A stretch of DNA of 64,000 nt from Allohoeflea poritis. GTDB taxonomy: Bacteria > Pseudomonadota > Alphaproteobacteria > Rhizobiales > Rhizobiaceae. The stretch lies in NCBI RefSeq assembly GCF_027889715.1, contig NZ_JAPJZH010000016.1:1-64000 (forward strand). The letters run 5' to 3'. Below the pieces are notes generated by a model. It was not told the origin of the DNA. It saw nothing but the letters and a program-made list of their open reading frames with translations, and did not search any database. The position numbers were made by a program, and so were the translations under genes. Shown here in pieces: positions 35,175 through 44,716 of the stretch; the first letter of the stretch is position 1; every line of letters starts with the position of its first letter.

Positions 35175-37244
35175 ATGATGCAAGATCAATTGAGAGTGTC
35201 GGTGGACGTTGGAGGAACGTTTACAGACATTGTTGTTGAGTCGACGGACGGGATCAGTGGCTACAAGCTGCTCACCGATCACGCTGCACCGGAACAGGGA
35301 ATTGTCGAAGGGGTGGCTCGTTTGCTTTCAAAATTGGGCAAGTCCTTCGCCGACATTGATCTGTTCTTGCATGGAACAACCCTTGCGACAAATGCCGTTC
35401 TGGAGAGAAAGGGGGCAAAAATCGGGTTTCTGACAACGGCCGGCTTTCGGGATGTGCTCGAAATCGGATACGAGAATCGCCACAACCCGATGGACCTCAA
35501 TCTCACCAAGCCTGTGCCTATCGCAACACGCGAACGCCGTTTCACGCTGACCGAGCGTATTGCGGCTGATGGGACAATATTAAAGCCGTTAGACACGGAT
35601 GAACTCGAGGCGCTCGTTCCACAAATAGCGGCTGGGGCGATCGAAAGTTTAGCCATTGGCTTTCTGCACTCCTATCTCAACCCCGTTCACGAGCGTTTCG
35701 CTCAAAACTTTTTTGCATCTCGGCTCCCGGACCTTCCTGTGTCGTTGTCGAGTGAGATATGCCCGGAGATCCGTGAGTACGAGCGGTTCTCCACGGTTTG
35801 CTTAAACGCCTATGTGAAACCGGTCATCACAAATTACTTGTCTCGCCTGGGCAGGCATCTGGCCGGACTTGGTCTTCGGTGCCCGATTCTAATTATGGCG
35901 TCTTCCGGAGGTCTGATCCCGGTATCCCACGCGATCGATGCGCCCATCCAATTGATCGAATCCGGGCCGGCCGGTGGCGCGGTTCTCGCCTCTAAGATTT
36001 CCGCGGAAATAGGAGCAAGCCACGTCATGTCCTTCGACATGGGCGGGACAACAGCGAAGATCTGCTTTCTTGAGGACGGGCAGCCTAACGTGACGCGGCT
36101 GTTTGAGGTTGATCGCACCGAACGGTTCATGCCGGGCAGCGGTCTACCGCTCCGCGCACCCGTCGTCGAACTCGTCGAGATCGGAGCCGGTGGCGGTTCG
36201 ATCGCTCGTGTGGATGCGATGAAGCGGATCATCGTTGGACCCGAGAGTGCCGGGTCCTCGCCGGGACCAGCTTGCTACGGGCTGGGTGGCGTTGCGCCGA
36301 CAATCACAGACGCAGACCTACTTCTTGGAAAGATCGATGGCGAACGATTTGCGGGAGGCGAGATTCAATTGAGCAGGTCACATTCGTCGGATGCCGTTCA
36401 AGAGCACATCGCTACGAAACAAGGCGTGTCCAACATTGAGGCCGCATTCGGTATCACTGAGATTGTGGATGAAACGATGTCAAACGCCGCACGCGCGCAT
36501 GCGGCGGAGCTCGGCCGGGATTTATCCAGCCACACGATGATTGCCTTCGGCGGGGCCGCCCCCCTGCACGCGGCCCGTATAGCGCAAAAGCTTGGCATAA
36601 AGCGTTTGGTCATCCCGACGGCAGCCGGGGTCGGATCGGCTGTCGGATTTTTGCACGCGCCTGTCGCCTTTGATGTTGCCGTAAGTACGCCCGGATTATT
36701 GAGTGCGTTTGATCCATCTCGCGTGTCCGAGGCGGAGGACATAGCGGAAGACCGTATTCGATCTGCGCTGCTGGAAGTCGGTGTCAACGAGGAGGCAAAT
36801 AAACGCGCTTTCATGGATCTGCGATATATCGGCCAGGGGCATGAGGTCGAAATCGAACTCCCCGAAACCCTGAATCGTCAAGAGCTCAAACGCGCGTTTG
36901 AGAAGCGATACAAAGACCTGTTTGGTAGGCTTCTTCCAAATACGGAAATCGAGGTCGTATCAGTCCGTGTACGAGTTTCCGTCGATATCTCAAGCCGAAA
37001 GAAGCAGGGTTTCAAATCAAGCTCAGGGAGCGCGGAACCAGAGATATCTGAATTGTTCGACGCGAACTCGGAAACCTTCCAGCCTGCCAAAGTGCTCGAA
37101 AGGTCGGCAATCAAAGTGGGCGACGTCGCCGCGGGCCCGGCCCTGGTGCGAGAGGATCAGACTACCACTGTGGCTCCACGCGGATTTGATCTGTCCATTT
37201 TGGCAGGTGGTCACTTGATGCTCACCGCGAGGGAGGAAAAATGA
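35175..37244 (+). CDS. hyuA: Hydantoinase/oxoprolinase subunit A (HyuA family)
   Basis: A 689-residue protein with the actin-like ATP-binding fold: an N-terminal VSVDVGGTFTDIVV phosphate loop, FLHGTTLATNAVLERKG, and a second site at SFDMGGTTAKICFLEDG. The family includes ATP-dependent hydantoinases, 5-oxoprolinase and acetone carboxylase beta. The ATG at 35175, preceded by TAGATGGGG, is preferred; ATG 35178 and an upstream GTG at 35148 are possible. It overlaps the subunit B gene by 4 bp. The likely reaction is ATP-driven opening of a cyclic amide. Confidence 0.87.
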   Translation: MMQDQLRVSVDVGGTFTDIVVESTDGISGYKLLTDHAAPEQGIVEGVARLLSKLGKSFADIDLFLHGTTLATNAVLERKGAKIGFLTTAGFRDVLEIGYENRHNPMDLNLTKPVPIATRERRFTLTERIAADGTILKPLDTDELEALVPQIAAGAIESLAIGFLHSYLNPVHERFAQNFFASRLPDLPVSLSSEICPEIREYERFSTVCLNAYVKPVITNYLSRLGRHLAGLGLRCPILIMASSGGLIPVSHAIDAPIQLIESGPAGGAVLASKISAEIGASHVMSFDMGGTTAKICFLEDGQPNVTRLFEVDRTERFMPGSGLPLRAPVVELVEIGAGGGSIARVDAMKRIIVGPESAGSSPGPACYGLGGVAPTITDADLLLGKIDGERFAGGEIQLSRSHSSDAVQEHIATKQGVSNIEAAFGITEIVDETMSNAARAHAAELGRDLSSHTMIAFGGAAPLHAARIAQKLGIKRLVIPTAAGVGSAVGFLHAPVAFDVAVSTPGLLSAFDPSRVSEAEDIAEDRIRSALLEVGVNEEANKRAFMDLRYIGQGHEVEIELPETLNRQELKRAFEKRYKDLFGRLLPNTEIEVVSVRVRVSVDISSRKKQGFKSSSGSAEPEISELFDANSETFQPAKVLERSAIKVGDVAAGPALVREDQTTTVAPRGFDLSILAGGHLMLTAREEK

Positions 37245-38833
37245 TGGAACTATCGCCGCTGAAAAAGCAGGTGGTCTGGGAGCGATTGATCGCCATTGTT
37301 GAGGATCAGGCGCGCGCGCTTATGAAAACGGCGTTCAGCCCCATCGTTCGCGAATCTGGCGATCTTTCGGCGGGAGTTTTCGACGCCTCGGGTTGTATGC
37401 TCGCGCAAGCCAGAACCGGAACGCCAGGACACATCAACACAATGGCAGAATCTGTAGGAAAGTTCCTGACATTCTTTCCCATTGATGAATTGTCAGATGG
37501 CGATGTCTTGGCGACAAACGATCCCTGGATCGGAACCGGCCACCTGAATGACTATGTCGTTGTAACCCCGATTTTTGCCAACCAGAACCTGATCGGTTTT
37601 TTTGCCTGCACTGGTCATATGACTGACGTCGGCGGAATCGGTCTTAGCCCGGACGGTTTGGACATCTTCATGGAAGGCACGCGCATTCCTCCAGTAAAGA
37701 TTGTCGAACAAGGAAAACTCAACGAAGCCATCGTGCAGATTGCAAGGCAAAACTCGCGCCTTCCCGACGAGATCGAGGGTGACATCCATGCGCTGATCGC
37801 CTGCAACGCGTGGGGCGATCGCCGACTCAAAGAGATGTTTGAGGAAGTCGGCCTGTCCGATCTGGAACTGATCGGAGAGCACATCATCGAACACACGGAC
37901 AAAGCGTTCCAGGAAGCTATCCGTCCGCATGCCGGCACGACCTCAACCCATCAAATGACGATCGATGGATATGATGAGAAGCTGGATCTAGTTGCGACCG
38001 TTTCCATTCACATAGACCATGTCGAGGTGAAGTGGGATGGGACATCATCGGCCTCAAAGTTTGGAATCAATGTGCCTCTCGGATACGCCGCAGCGTACTC
38101 GAGCTATGCGGTCTTGTGTGCGTTGGCGTCGGACGTTCCGAACAATCACGGGACGCTTCAGAATATTCGGGTCTCCGCACCTAAGGACACGGTCGTGAAT
38201 GCTGTTTTCCCGCAACCGGTGTCATGCCGGCACATCGTTGGCGGCTTACTGCCAGACGTCGTGCTCGGCGCTATCGACAAGATCATTCCGGGGAAACTGC
38301 CGGCAGAAAGCGCATCTGCCCTCTGGACATTGACGTTCAAGGGTGGCGGGTCAAACCCGTTCACGACATCAATTGTTACAAATGGCGGCACTGGTGCCAG
38401 GCCGCACAGAGACGGACTGTCGGCAACGGCCTTCCCGAGCGCGGTGCGCGGCACTCCGGTGGAGATGGTGGAAACAAAAACGCCGCTCATCTTTTGGAGG
38501 CGAGAGCTTCGGATCGGATCCAGTGGCGAGGGATGCCATCGGGGTGGCTTGGGGCAAGAGATCGAGATTGGGACGTGCGATGGCAACCCGCTAACGCTCG
38601 TTGCGGCGTTCGACCGCATAGAGAATGCCGCGCGTGGCAGGGAAGGTGGCCAACCTGGCGCAAACGGGGCACTGTGTACGTCCGATGGTCTGCCCTTGGC
38701 TGGCAAAGGAACCCATACGCTCCCGCCTGACAAAACATTTGTTTTCAGGTCTCCCGGCGGAGGCGGATATGGCAGCCCCGAAAGGAGGGATCCCAAAGCC
38801 AAAGAGGAGGATCAAAGATTTGGGCTCATATAA
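37241..38833 (+). CDS. hyuB: Hydantoinase/oxoprolinase subunit B (HyuB family)
   Basis: A 530-residue partner of HyuA, with the usual opening (VVWERLIAIVEDQARALMKT), LATNDPWIGTGHLNDY, FFACTGHMTDVGG and a C-terminal RSPGGGGYGSPERRD. Translation is coupled to hyuA through the ATGA overlap. Together the two should form a heteromeric amidohydrolase for hydantoins, 5-oxoproline or similar lactams. LysR and RidA genes follow within 16 and 7 bp. Confidence 0.88.
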   Translation: MMELSPLKKQVVWERLIAIVEDQARALMKTAFSPIVRESGDLSAGVFDASGCMLAQARTGTPGHINTMAESVGKFLTFFPIDELSDGDVLATNDPWIGTGHLNDYVVVTPIFANQNLIGFFACTGHMTDVGGIGLSPDGLDIFMEGTRIPPVKIVEQGKLNEAIVQIARQNSRLPDEIEGDIHALIACNAWGDRRLKEMFEEVGLSDLELIGEHIIEHTDKAFQEAIRPHAGTTSTHQMTIDGYDEKLDLVATVSIHIDHVEVKWDGTSSASKFGINVPLGYAAAYSSYAVLCALASDVPNNHGTLQNIRVSAPKDTVVNAVFPQPVSCRHIVGGLLPDVVLGAIDKIIPGKLPAESASALWTLTFKGGGSNPFTTSIVTNGGTGARPHRDGLSATAFPSAVRGTPVEMVETKTPLIFWRRELRIGSSGEGCHRGGLGQEIEIGTCDGNPLTLVAAFDRIENAARGREGGQPGANGALCTSDGLPLAGKGTHTLPPDKTFVFRSPGGGGYGSPERRDPKAKEEDQRFGLI

Positions 38834-38848
38834 GCGTGGAATTTTCCG

Positions 38849-39781
38849 ATGAATCTCCTTTGGCTCCAGGCATTCCGGGCAGTTATGAAGACCGGCAGCG
38901 CGTCCGGGGCCGAAGAGATCATGCTGCGCACACAGCCACAGATAAGCAGGATGATCGGCCAACTCGAGAAGGAGTTGGAGATGAAACTGTTCGAGCGTGT
39001 CGGGCGACGTCTTGTCCCCACGGAACAAGCGGTCGAATTTCTCAAAGGCATTGAGCCCCCTCTTCAGGGCATCGATGCGATACCGGCGATCGCCGAAGAT
39101 ATTCGAAACAAGCGAGCGCGTGGCTTGACAATGGCGGTCGAGCCATTTCTCGCCCAAGCGCTGTTGCCGACAGCCCTTGAAACAATCATCAAAGGGAGCG
39201 GAACCAGGATCGCGGTCGACCTTTGTTTGCGCAGTGTCGGATTTTGGAGCACGAACAAATCGGCTGATGTGGGTGTTGTCGCCCTTCCCTTCGCCCAGAC
39301 GGATCTGAAGTCATTGCCATTCGTAGAAGCCCGAGTGGTCGCTGTCGTCCCGAAAGATCATGAGCTCGCACAAAAGAGCCTCATCACGCTTCGCGACTTC
39401 CGAAAGGAGCAACTGATCTCGTTTCGCTCCTCGACCCTTCTGCGCTCCCAAATCGACAGCGCTGCCGCGACCAGCGGTGTTGCCTTGCTCCCTCAAATCG
39501 AAGTTAGCACCGGACCGTTGGCGTGCGAATTGGTTGCACGAGGGCTTGGGGTCTGTATCGCTGATCCTATTCTCGCTTTGTCGACCGACAGGGACAGCGT
39601 GACCGTACGCCCTCTGGCCGAACGGATTGATCTGACTTACGGATTTCTTGTTTCAGACCCCAAACTTAAAGACCTCCATCTCAGAAAAACGCTCTCCGCG
39701 ATCGCTGACACGGCCGTGCAGATCGGAGGCGCCTATGTCGACATCCACCCCATTTGGGAACGTTTGATCAAAGAGGAATGA
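38849..39781 (+). CDS. LysR-family transcriptional regulator
   Basis: A 310-residue regulator with an N-terminal helix-turn-helix (AFRAVMKTGSASGAEEIMLR, then TQPQISRMIGQLEKELEMKLFER) and a substrate-binding effector domain. The start GNLLWLQAFRAV is normal for the family. It is co-directional with hyuAB (15-bp gap) and ridA (6-bp gap), which is less common than divergent placement, so it may be cotranscribed with its target genes. Confidence 0.83.
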   Translation: MNLLWLQAFRAVMKTGSASGAEEIMLRTQPQISRMIGQLEKELEMKLFERVGRRLVPTEQAVEFLKGIEPPLQGIDAIPAIAEDIRNKRARGLTMAVEPFLAQALLPTALETIIKGSGTRIAVDLCLRSVGFWSTNKSADVGVVALPFAQTDLKSLPFVEARVVAVVPKDHELAQKSLITLRDFRKEQLISFRSSTLLRSQIDSAAATSGVALLPQIEVSTGPLACELVARGLGVCIADPILALSTDRDSVTVRPLAERIDLTYGFLVSDPKLKDLHLRKTLSAIADTAVQIGGAYVDIHPIWERLIKEE

Positions 39782-39787
39782 CAGAAC

Positions 39788-40162
39788 ATGGAACTTATCA
39801 ACTCAGACAGTGCTCCAACGGCCGTTGGCCCTTACTCGCACGCATCGGTCGACGCCCAAGGCAACATATATGTTTCGGGATGCCTGCCCATGAAAGCGGA
39901 TGGCAGTCTGGTGGAGGGATCAATTGCACAAAAGACCGATGCAGCACTTTCCAACCTCGAAAGTGTCCTCAAAATGGCCGGTAGCGACAAGTCGAAGGTT
40001 TTGAAAACCACGATCTTCCTGGTGGATCTTGGCCAGTTCGCCGAGGTGAATGAGGCCTATGCGGACTTCTTTGCCGGCCACAAACCGGCCCGATCCTGTG
40101 TTCAGGTATCGGCGCTACCCAAGGGGGTGGATATCGAGATCGAGGCGATAGCGCAGGCCTAA
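39788..40162 (+). CDS. ridA: RidA, 2-iminobutanoate/2-iminopropanoate deaminase family
   Basis: A 124-residue protein of normal RidA length. It has the full signature: AVGPYSHAS at 13-20, YVSGCLP, and PARSCVQVSALPKGVDIEIEAIA, with Arg102 and Glu119 at the catalytic positions of imine deaminases. Of the three RidA-fold proteins in this window it is closest to canonical RidA. Next to PLP enzymes and hydantoinase genes it may remove reactive enamine or imine by-products. Confidence 0.88.
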   Translation: MELINSDSAPTAVGPYSHASVDAQGNIYVSGCLPMKADGSLVEGSIAQKTDAALSNLESVLKMAGSDKSKVLKTTIFLVDLGQFAEVNEAYADFFAGHKPARSCVQVSALPKGVDIEIEAIAQA

Positions 40163-40377
40163 CAAACAACGACTAACGAGCGCATATCCTGGTCTGAACG
40201 GACCTTGAACCTGTCGATATGAGAACAGGTTTGCTTTGGGCCAGCAGACATAAGGGTTCTAATGATCCGATCCATCTTAGTCGACATGATCATGATCTTG
40301 GTTGGCCTGCCGGGTTCACCGTCGGGCAGCCACGAATCGACCTCGCGCTGTGCTGGCGGACGTCTTTACCCTGTTGG

Positions 40378-41133
40378 TCAGCCAAACTGGAACAGCCGCT
40401 GTTCTTGCACCCAATCAAAGATAGAGATCGAGTTGCCGGGACGATGATCTGGTTCCAGGTTCTTCAATGTTTGCCAAAGTGTGACCTGGTTGCTTGTGAG
40501 TATCTGCTTGCCAAATTGCTTCTCCCATCTGCCGACATGGCGGAATGAATCCAGATCTGTGCAGCTAACGAAAATCACTTCGGCTGCGGTATGTGATGCT
40601 TCTTCGACCAGATTTTCCACGTCCGAGACGGGCGTCGGCCTGACGTCTTTGCCGGACCTCCCAAGACCCTTGGAATAGACGACATCCAATCCGTTGTCGC
40701 GCAGAAACGCTTCTTCACTGTTTGTCACCTCGTCCAGATAAGGTGTGACCAAAGCCACTTCCGTTGCACCACACTGAGAGAGAGCAGCCAGCATGGCGTG
40801 AGACGTGGCCACAGCGGGACAACCCGTTGCAGTATTGATCTTAGTGATCAAGGCGTTCAGCCCGTCAGTGCCGGCAACAAAACTCCCACTGGTGCAGGCA
40901 TAAACAACAAGGTCGGGTGTCGTCGAGGAGAGAAGTTTACAGGCTTCACCGACGGATCTGTTCATGGTCTCAAGATCATCAATCGATGTCTCAGCCATGA
41001 AAATGCGGGCACTGTGAAACGTTACACCGGAGACAACAGCTCGATAGAATTCCGGTTCGGTGAGGGTGTTTATCGACGGAAGAATCAACCCGACGCGGTA
41101 GGGACCAGAAGTGATCTTTTTCTGTTCGCTCAT
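40378..41133 (-). CDS. Asp/Glu racemase-superfamily enzyme, maleate-isomerase-like
   Basis: A 251-residue protein with paired active-site cysteines Cys80 (YACTSGSF) and Cys191 (VSCTDLDS), plus the N-terminal VGLILPSINTLTEPEFY typical of maleate cis-trans isomerases and arylmalonate decarboxylase relatives. The ATG at 41133, with GGAGG 7-11 nt upstream, is preferred to the one at 41151. It is the last gene of the TRAP operon, so its substrate is probably a dicarboxylate or carboxylated amide brought in by the transporter. Confidence 0.82.
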   Translation of the reverse strand: MSEQKKITSGPYRVGLILPSINTLTEPEFYRAVVSGVTFHSARIFMAETSIDDLETMNRSVGEACKLLSSTTPDLVVYACTSGSFVAGTDGLNALITKINTATGCPAVATSHAMLAALSQCGATEVALVTPYLDEVTNSEEAFLRDNGLDVVYSKGLGRSGKDVRPTPVSDVENLVEEASHTAAEVIFVSCTDLDSFRHVGRWEKQFGKQILTSNQVTLWQTLKNLEPDHRPGNSISIFDWVQEQRLFQFG

Positions 41134-41171
41134 TCTTGGCCTCCGACACAACTAATTTATCACAAAGCGGG

Positions 41172-42452
41172 TCACAAGAACGACGGAAGCCACAGCGCAA
41201 TACCGGGAAATGCGATGAGAACGCCAATGACCAGGAGCAATGCCACGACAAAGGGTAGACTGCCATAGGCAACGTCGCTGATGGCCCCCTTTTGGCGTAC
41301 GCTCTGAATGACAAAGAGATTGAAGCCAAACGGCGGCGTTATCATCCCGGTTTCCGTCAGCAGCATCATGATCACGCCAAACCAGATGGGATCGTAACCG
41401 ATAGCGACAACAATCGGGACGATTACGGGTGCCGTGACCACCATGACCGAGAATGCGTCCATGAAGCATCCCAGTATGATGTAGAAGACGCAAATGGCGA
41501 GGATGGTTCCGAGCGGAGACCATCCCAGTTGCTGAATGAACTGCACAAGTTGTCCGGTCAGTCCGATGCTTGATAGAACAAAATTCAGGAAGAATGCGCC
41601 GACCACGATGAGCATCGTCATGCCCGTTATTCTAAACGTGCCTTCGACGGCCGCCTGAAGCACGTTCAAATTCAACCTCTTCTTATATGCGGTCAGACCG
41701 AGCGCCGCGATGACACCCAGGGCAGCCGACTCTGATGCTGTCGCCCAACCGGCATAGATGGAACCGATAACAAGTATGAAAATACCAAGTGGTGGGACGA
41801 GATCCGGGAGGGCGCTAATCTTCTCGCGCCAGGTGAATGAAGCCCCGCGCGCGCCCCAGCTTGGCTTGATGATACAGGCGATGGCGATAGCGCCCATAAA
41901 TGTCAGAGCCAAGACCAGACCGGGAATAAACGCCGCTAGATAGAGTTTCGGGATCGAGGCTTCTGCCAGGACGCCATAGACGATCATGTTGATGGAAGGC
42001 GGTATCAGAATGCCAAGGGTTCCGCCGGCCGCCAGCGATCCAAGGAAGAGCCGCTCGTTGTAGCCATATTTTTTCTGCTCCGGCATGGCGAGCGTGCCAA
42101 TTGTGGCCGCGGTCGCGACGCTTGATCCGGATGTCGCAGCGAACATCGCACTTGATGCGACATTCGAATGCATCAAGCCACCGGGCAACCAGCCCAACCA
42201 CTTGATGATTGCTGCGTACATACGCTCGGCGACGCCGCTGCGCATCAGCAGTTCGCCCATGAAAACATAGAGCGGCACTGCGACCAGCAGGAACTCTTGC
42301 GAGGCTGACCATGAGATCTCGCCGATCGCCCTGTGGAGCGGAAACGAGCTGAAAATCGCGGACAGGGAGACGCCGAGCAATCCCAAGGCCGCAGCGACCG
42401 GAATACTCAGGGCAAACAGGACAAGAAGGAGGATGAGCGTCGTTGCGAGCAT
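41172..42452 (-). CDS. dctM: TRAP transporter large permease (DctM type)
   Basis: A 426-residue membrane protein with about twelve hydrophobic spans and family motifs such as AATSGSSVATAATIGTLAMP, GTLGILIPPSINMIVYG and, in the second half, TETGMITPPFGFNLFV. It forms the channel of a Na+- or H+-driven tripartite carboxylate transporter. It begins 3 bp after the dctQ stop and is followed by the maleate-isomerase-like gene. Confidence 0.92.
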   Translation of the reverse strand: MLATTLILLLVLFALSIPVAAALGLLGVSLSAIFSSFPLHRAIGEISWSASQEFLLVAVPLYVFMGELLMRSGVAERMYAAIIKWLGWLPGGLMHSNVASSAMFAATSGSSVATAATIGTLAMPEQKKYGYNERLFLGSLAAGGTLGILIPPSINMIVYGVLAEASIPKLYLAAFIPGLVLALTFMGAIAIACIIKPSWGARGASFTWREKISALPDLVPPLGIFILVIGSIYAGWATASESAALGVIAALGLTAYKKRLNLNVLQAAVEGTFRITGMTMLIVVGAFFLNFVLSSIGLTGQLVQFIQQLGWSPLGTILAICVFYIILGCFMDAFSVMVVTAPVIVPIVVAIGYDPIWFGVIMMLLTETGMITPPFGFNLFVIQSVRQKGAISDVAYGSLPFVVALLLVIGVLIAFPGIALWLPSFL

Positions 42453-42455
42453 GGA

Positions 42456-43085
42456 TCAGTCTTTTGATTGGTTGAGGTCTTGCGCTCGGGATCGGCTTTC
42501 GGAAAGCTGCTCCTGAACCTCCTCGTCCGTGGATGCAACGCCGATGAAGTGCTCAAGTTCAGGTAGCTTGAGGCCCACCATGGCGGAGACTGTTGTGACG
42601 ATCGCCGCCAAGGTCGTGATTAAGAACACGACCAATCCCAACAGCCAAAGTCCTTGCGGGATCCAAAGTGGTGTCAGCAGCGGCGTGTTGGCGCGTGAGC
42701 CAAGTGAGAAAGACTTCAGGAACATCGCGTTGGCGTACCATGCGACCAGCGCGACGAAGGCAAGAAGGGCGACAAGCGACAGGACATCGAGGACGTAGCG
42801 GCCTCGCTCAGTGAGGCGCGAGTAGGCCACGTCCATGCGAATGTGGCTGCGTTTGAACAGCGTAAAGGAGGCAGCCCAGGCCGAGGAAATAGCCAGGAAG
42901 TAGCCACCGATCTCGTGTGCGCCGCCCAGGCTAAAGTCCAGCAACTTTCTGGAGAGAACATCGAAGCCAATTAAAAAGGCAACTCCGACTAGCAGTACAC
43001 CATTGAACCAAACGCCGACTTGGACTATGCGCTCGAGCCCTCGAACCGTAGCAACGAGTGATTGGCTGATTGTTGTGCCGCTCAT
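42456..43085 (-). CDS. dctQ: TRAP transporter small permease (DctQ type)
   Basis: A 209-residue protein with four hydrophobic spans and the DctQ motif FLIGFDVLSRKLLDFSLGGAHEIGGY broken across the first two spans. The C-terminal tail, about 45 residues and rich in Glu, Ser and Arg, is longer than usual. It pairs with DctM and separates the binding-protein and large-permease genes. A stem-loop precedes it. Confidence 0.87.
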   Translation of the reverse strand: MSGTTISQSLVATVRGLERIVQVGVWFNGVLLVGVAFLIGFDVLSRKLLDFSLGGAHEIGGYFLAISSAWAASFTLFKRSHIRMDVAYSRLTERGRYVLDVLSLVALLAFVALVAWYANAMFLKSFSLGSRANTPLLTPLWIPQGLWLLGLVVFLITTLAAIVTTVSAMVGLKLPELEHFIGVASTDEEVQEQLSESRSRAQDLNQSKD

Positions 43086-43104
43086 AGGCCCCTCCCCCTA
43101 AGGA

Positions 43105-43136
43105 ACTTGGCGCCAAGTTTGATCTCAGCGCCAAGT
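43105..43136 (-). terminator. Stem-loop between dctP and dctQ
   Basis: ACTTGGCGC (43105-43113) pairs with GCGCCAAGT (43128-43136) as a perfect 9-bp stem around a 14-nt loop; CTTGGCGCCAAG inside is itself palindromic. There is no T-tract. It lies in the 85-bp gap after the binding-protein gene and probably stabilises or attenuates the transcript. Confidence 0.65.
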
Positions 43137-43170
43137 CTCCAGTGCCAGATTACTGGTCTGGTTTGTTCGT

Positions 43171-44238
43171 TCAGTTGACGGAAAGTTCCATCCCAACAAC
43201 TTTTCCGACCGTTTCGTTCCACGTGCGGGTACAGTCCGCACCACATCTTTCCGCCCAGCTCGGTATGACGGAGTCAAGCAGAAGGGCGTTCAGCTTTTCC
43301 TTGTCCTCAGAGGTCAGATCGATCAGCTTCATGTCTGCCTTTTCGCCAAATTTGCATGGATCTTGGCCGGTGTTGCAGGCGACACCAAACTGGTTTTCTT
43401 CAGCGGTGAATGTCCAGATGTCGTCTTCCATCTGCGTGATCGCTTTGGTGAGATAGTCCTGCGCAGCGGGATCCATAGCGTTCCAGCTATCGGCGTTGGC
43501 CGCATAAAAGTTGATGGCCCATCCCGTCGGCAGATTGTAGAGATGCTTGGCAACTTCGTACCACTTTGCCGTATTGCCGGCCGTGATACCGGTGACCGCA
43601 CAATCCACAACGCCGGTTTGCAGCGCAGGAACCACTTCATTGAAGGGGATCGTCACAGCGGTCGCACCCGCGGCTTCGGCCATTTCCGCTAAGCTGCGGC
43701 CATAAACGCGGATCTTCTTTCCCTCAAAGTCTTCCAAACCGTTTATGGGCGTGGAACAGAAGAAAACCTGGCTGGTGAAGGGAAGCACGGCCAAGAGCTT
43801 CAAGCCGTGCTTTTCTTCCAATGACTTGGAAACCACCGGCCGGTAGGCCTCAGAAATGGCGCGGGCGGTTTCGATGGTGTGCGCCAGGCCAGGGAGGTCG
43901 ATTCCGTTGAAGACCTCATCATCGGCCGCGACGGTCGTAAATGTGCCGTGAGCAATCCCAAGGGCTCCAGTGCCAAGCAATCTGATGATCTCTGGCCCCT
44001 TTAGCCCGCTTGTCTGCAAGCCCTTGAAGTCGACTTTGATCGCATCGCCCGATCCGCCCGGCACGGTTTCGGTCCAGAATGGCTTCTCAACAAATTTGTG
44101 CATGTTGGTGGATTCTGAAGACCCAATCACGGATATCTCGGTCGGAGGTATTTCCTCTGCTCCAACGGTTGATGCTATAGACACCCCTGCAACACAGGCT
44201 GTCATTGCCATCAAAGACCTGAGTGGTCGTTTTCTCAT
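43171..44238 (-). CDS. dctP: TRAP transporter substrate-binding protein (DctP type)
   Basis: A 355-residue periplasmic receptor with signal peptide MRKRPLRSLMAMTACVAGVS, cleaved near VGA-EE. Conserved parts are GLKLLAVLPFTSQVFFCSTPI, FEGKKIRVYGRSLAEMAEAAGA with the carboxylate-binding Arg, and PFNEVVPALQTGVVDCAVTG. GGGAGAAG precedes the ATG at 44238; the upstream extension to 44373 is rejected. It is the first gene of the DctPQM-isomerase operon. Confidence 0.9.
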   Translation of the reverse strand: MRKRPLRSLMAMTACVAGVSIASTVGAEEIPPTEISVIGSSESTNMHKFVEKPFWTETVPGGSGDAIKVDFKGLQTSGLKGPEIIRLLGTGALGIAHGTFTTVAADDEVFNGIDLPGLAHTIETARAISEAYRPVVSKSLEEKHGLKLLAVLPFTSQVFFCSTPINGLEDFEGKKIRVYGRSLAEMAEAAGATAVTIPFNEVVPALQTGVVDCAVTGITAGNTAKWYEVAKHLYNLPTGWAINFYAANADSWNAMDPAAQDYLTKAITQMEDDIWTFTAEENQFGVACNTGQDPCKFGEKADMKLIDLTSEDKEKLNALLLDSVIPSWAERCGADCTRTWNETVGKVVGMELSVN

Positions 44239-44416
44239 TTCACTTCTCCCTTTCTGGATTCTGTTCAAGTGCGATGCCCCGTCGAGCTGACCGCCTATCG
44301 GCCAACGCACTTGTCGTCTGGGAAAAGCTATCAGGTCGACTATGTCCCCAAGGTCTTTTTCGACAGTGTACAATGTCGACCATCTTGCCTGTGATCGCTC
44401 CTTCCCAACAAGAACC

Positions 44417-44432
44417 TAAGGAAGGTTCCTTA
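44417..44432. promoter_or_regulatory. Palindromic operator, candidate site for the nearby IclR protein
   Basis: TAAGGAA-GG-TTCCTTA has perfect 7-bp arms. It lies 179 bp upstream of dctP. The sequence TATAAGGAAC that it contains on the minus strand recurs at 44745 just upstream of iclR, suggesting one regulator for both directions. Confidence 0.5.
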
Positions 44433-44459
44433 TACATCAAAATGCGAAAGGCTCTGCGG

Positions 44460-44480
44460 CATATGCGTGCAGCGCATATG
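44460..44480. promoter_or_regulatory. Inverted repeat CATATGCG/CGCATATG
   Basis: CATATGCG (44460-44467) and CGCATATG (44473-44480) are perfect 8-bp inverted arms separated by TGCAG, in the long gap between dctP and iclR. This could be a regulator site or an end of the decayed IS66 copy beside it. No regulator can be named. Confidence 0.4.
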
Positions 44481-44545
44481 AAATGCCGAAAGTCCAGGTG
44501 CGCTTGCCGCGCAACTCCGCGCGACTGTTAGCTCATTGATTGTTG

Positions 44546-44661
44546 TGGCTCGCCTATACGCTTATCGAAACGGCCAAGCTGAATGATGTTGATCCGCAGA
44601 CTTGGCTCACAGATACGCTCGCTCGCATGTCGGACTACAAGATCAACAGGATCGATAAACT
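44546..44661 (+). pseudogene. tnpC: C-terminal remnant of an IS66-family transposase (TnpC)
   Basis: The frame starting at 44546 reads WLAYTLIETAKLNDVDPQTW and then LTDTLARMSDYKINRIDKL, the conserved last part of IS66 TnpC. No upstream transposase sequence survives, and no complete IS66 ends are seen. It is a relic showing an older insertion in the dctP-iclR gap. The gap otherwise holds only regulator-like palindromes. Confidence 0.85.
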
Positions 44662-44716
44662 ATTCAATAGCTTAGCAAGCTACGTGGTGCTCTCACTGCG
44701 CCTATGTCGTGGATAG

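Noticed and set aside
40219-40548. Plus-strand open frame between ridA and the maleate-isomerase-like gene
   Set aside because: Most of it overlaps the 3' end of the well-supported opposite-strand gene, and it has no homology-like features.
44431-44442. TATACATCAAAA as a fifth GntR operator
   Set aside because: It differs from TGATACATCAA at two positions, overlaps the IclR-type palindrome and lies outside the GntR gene cluster.
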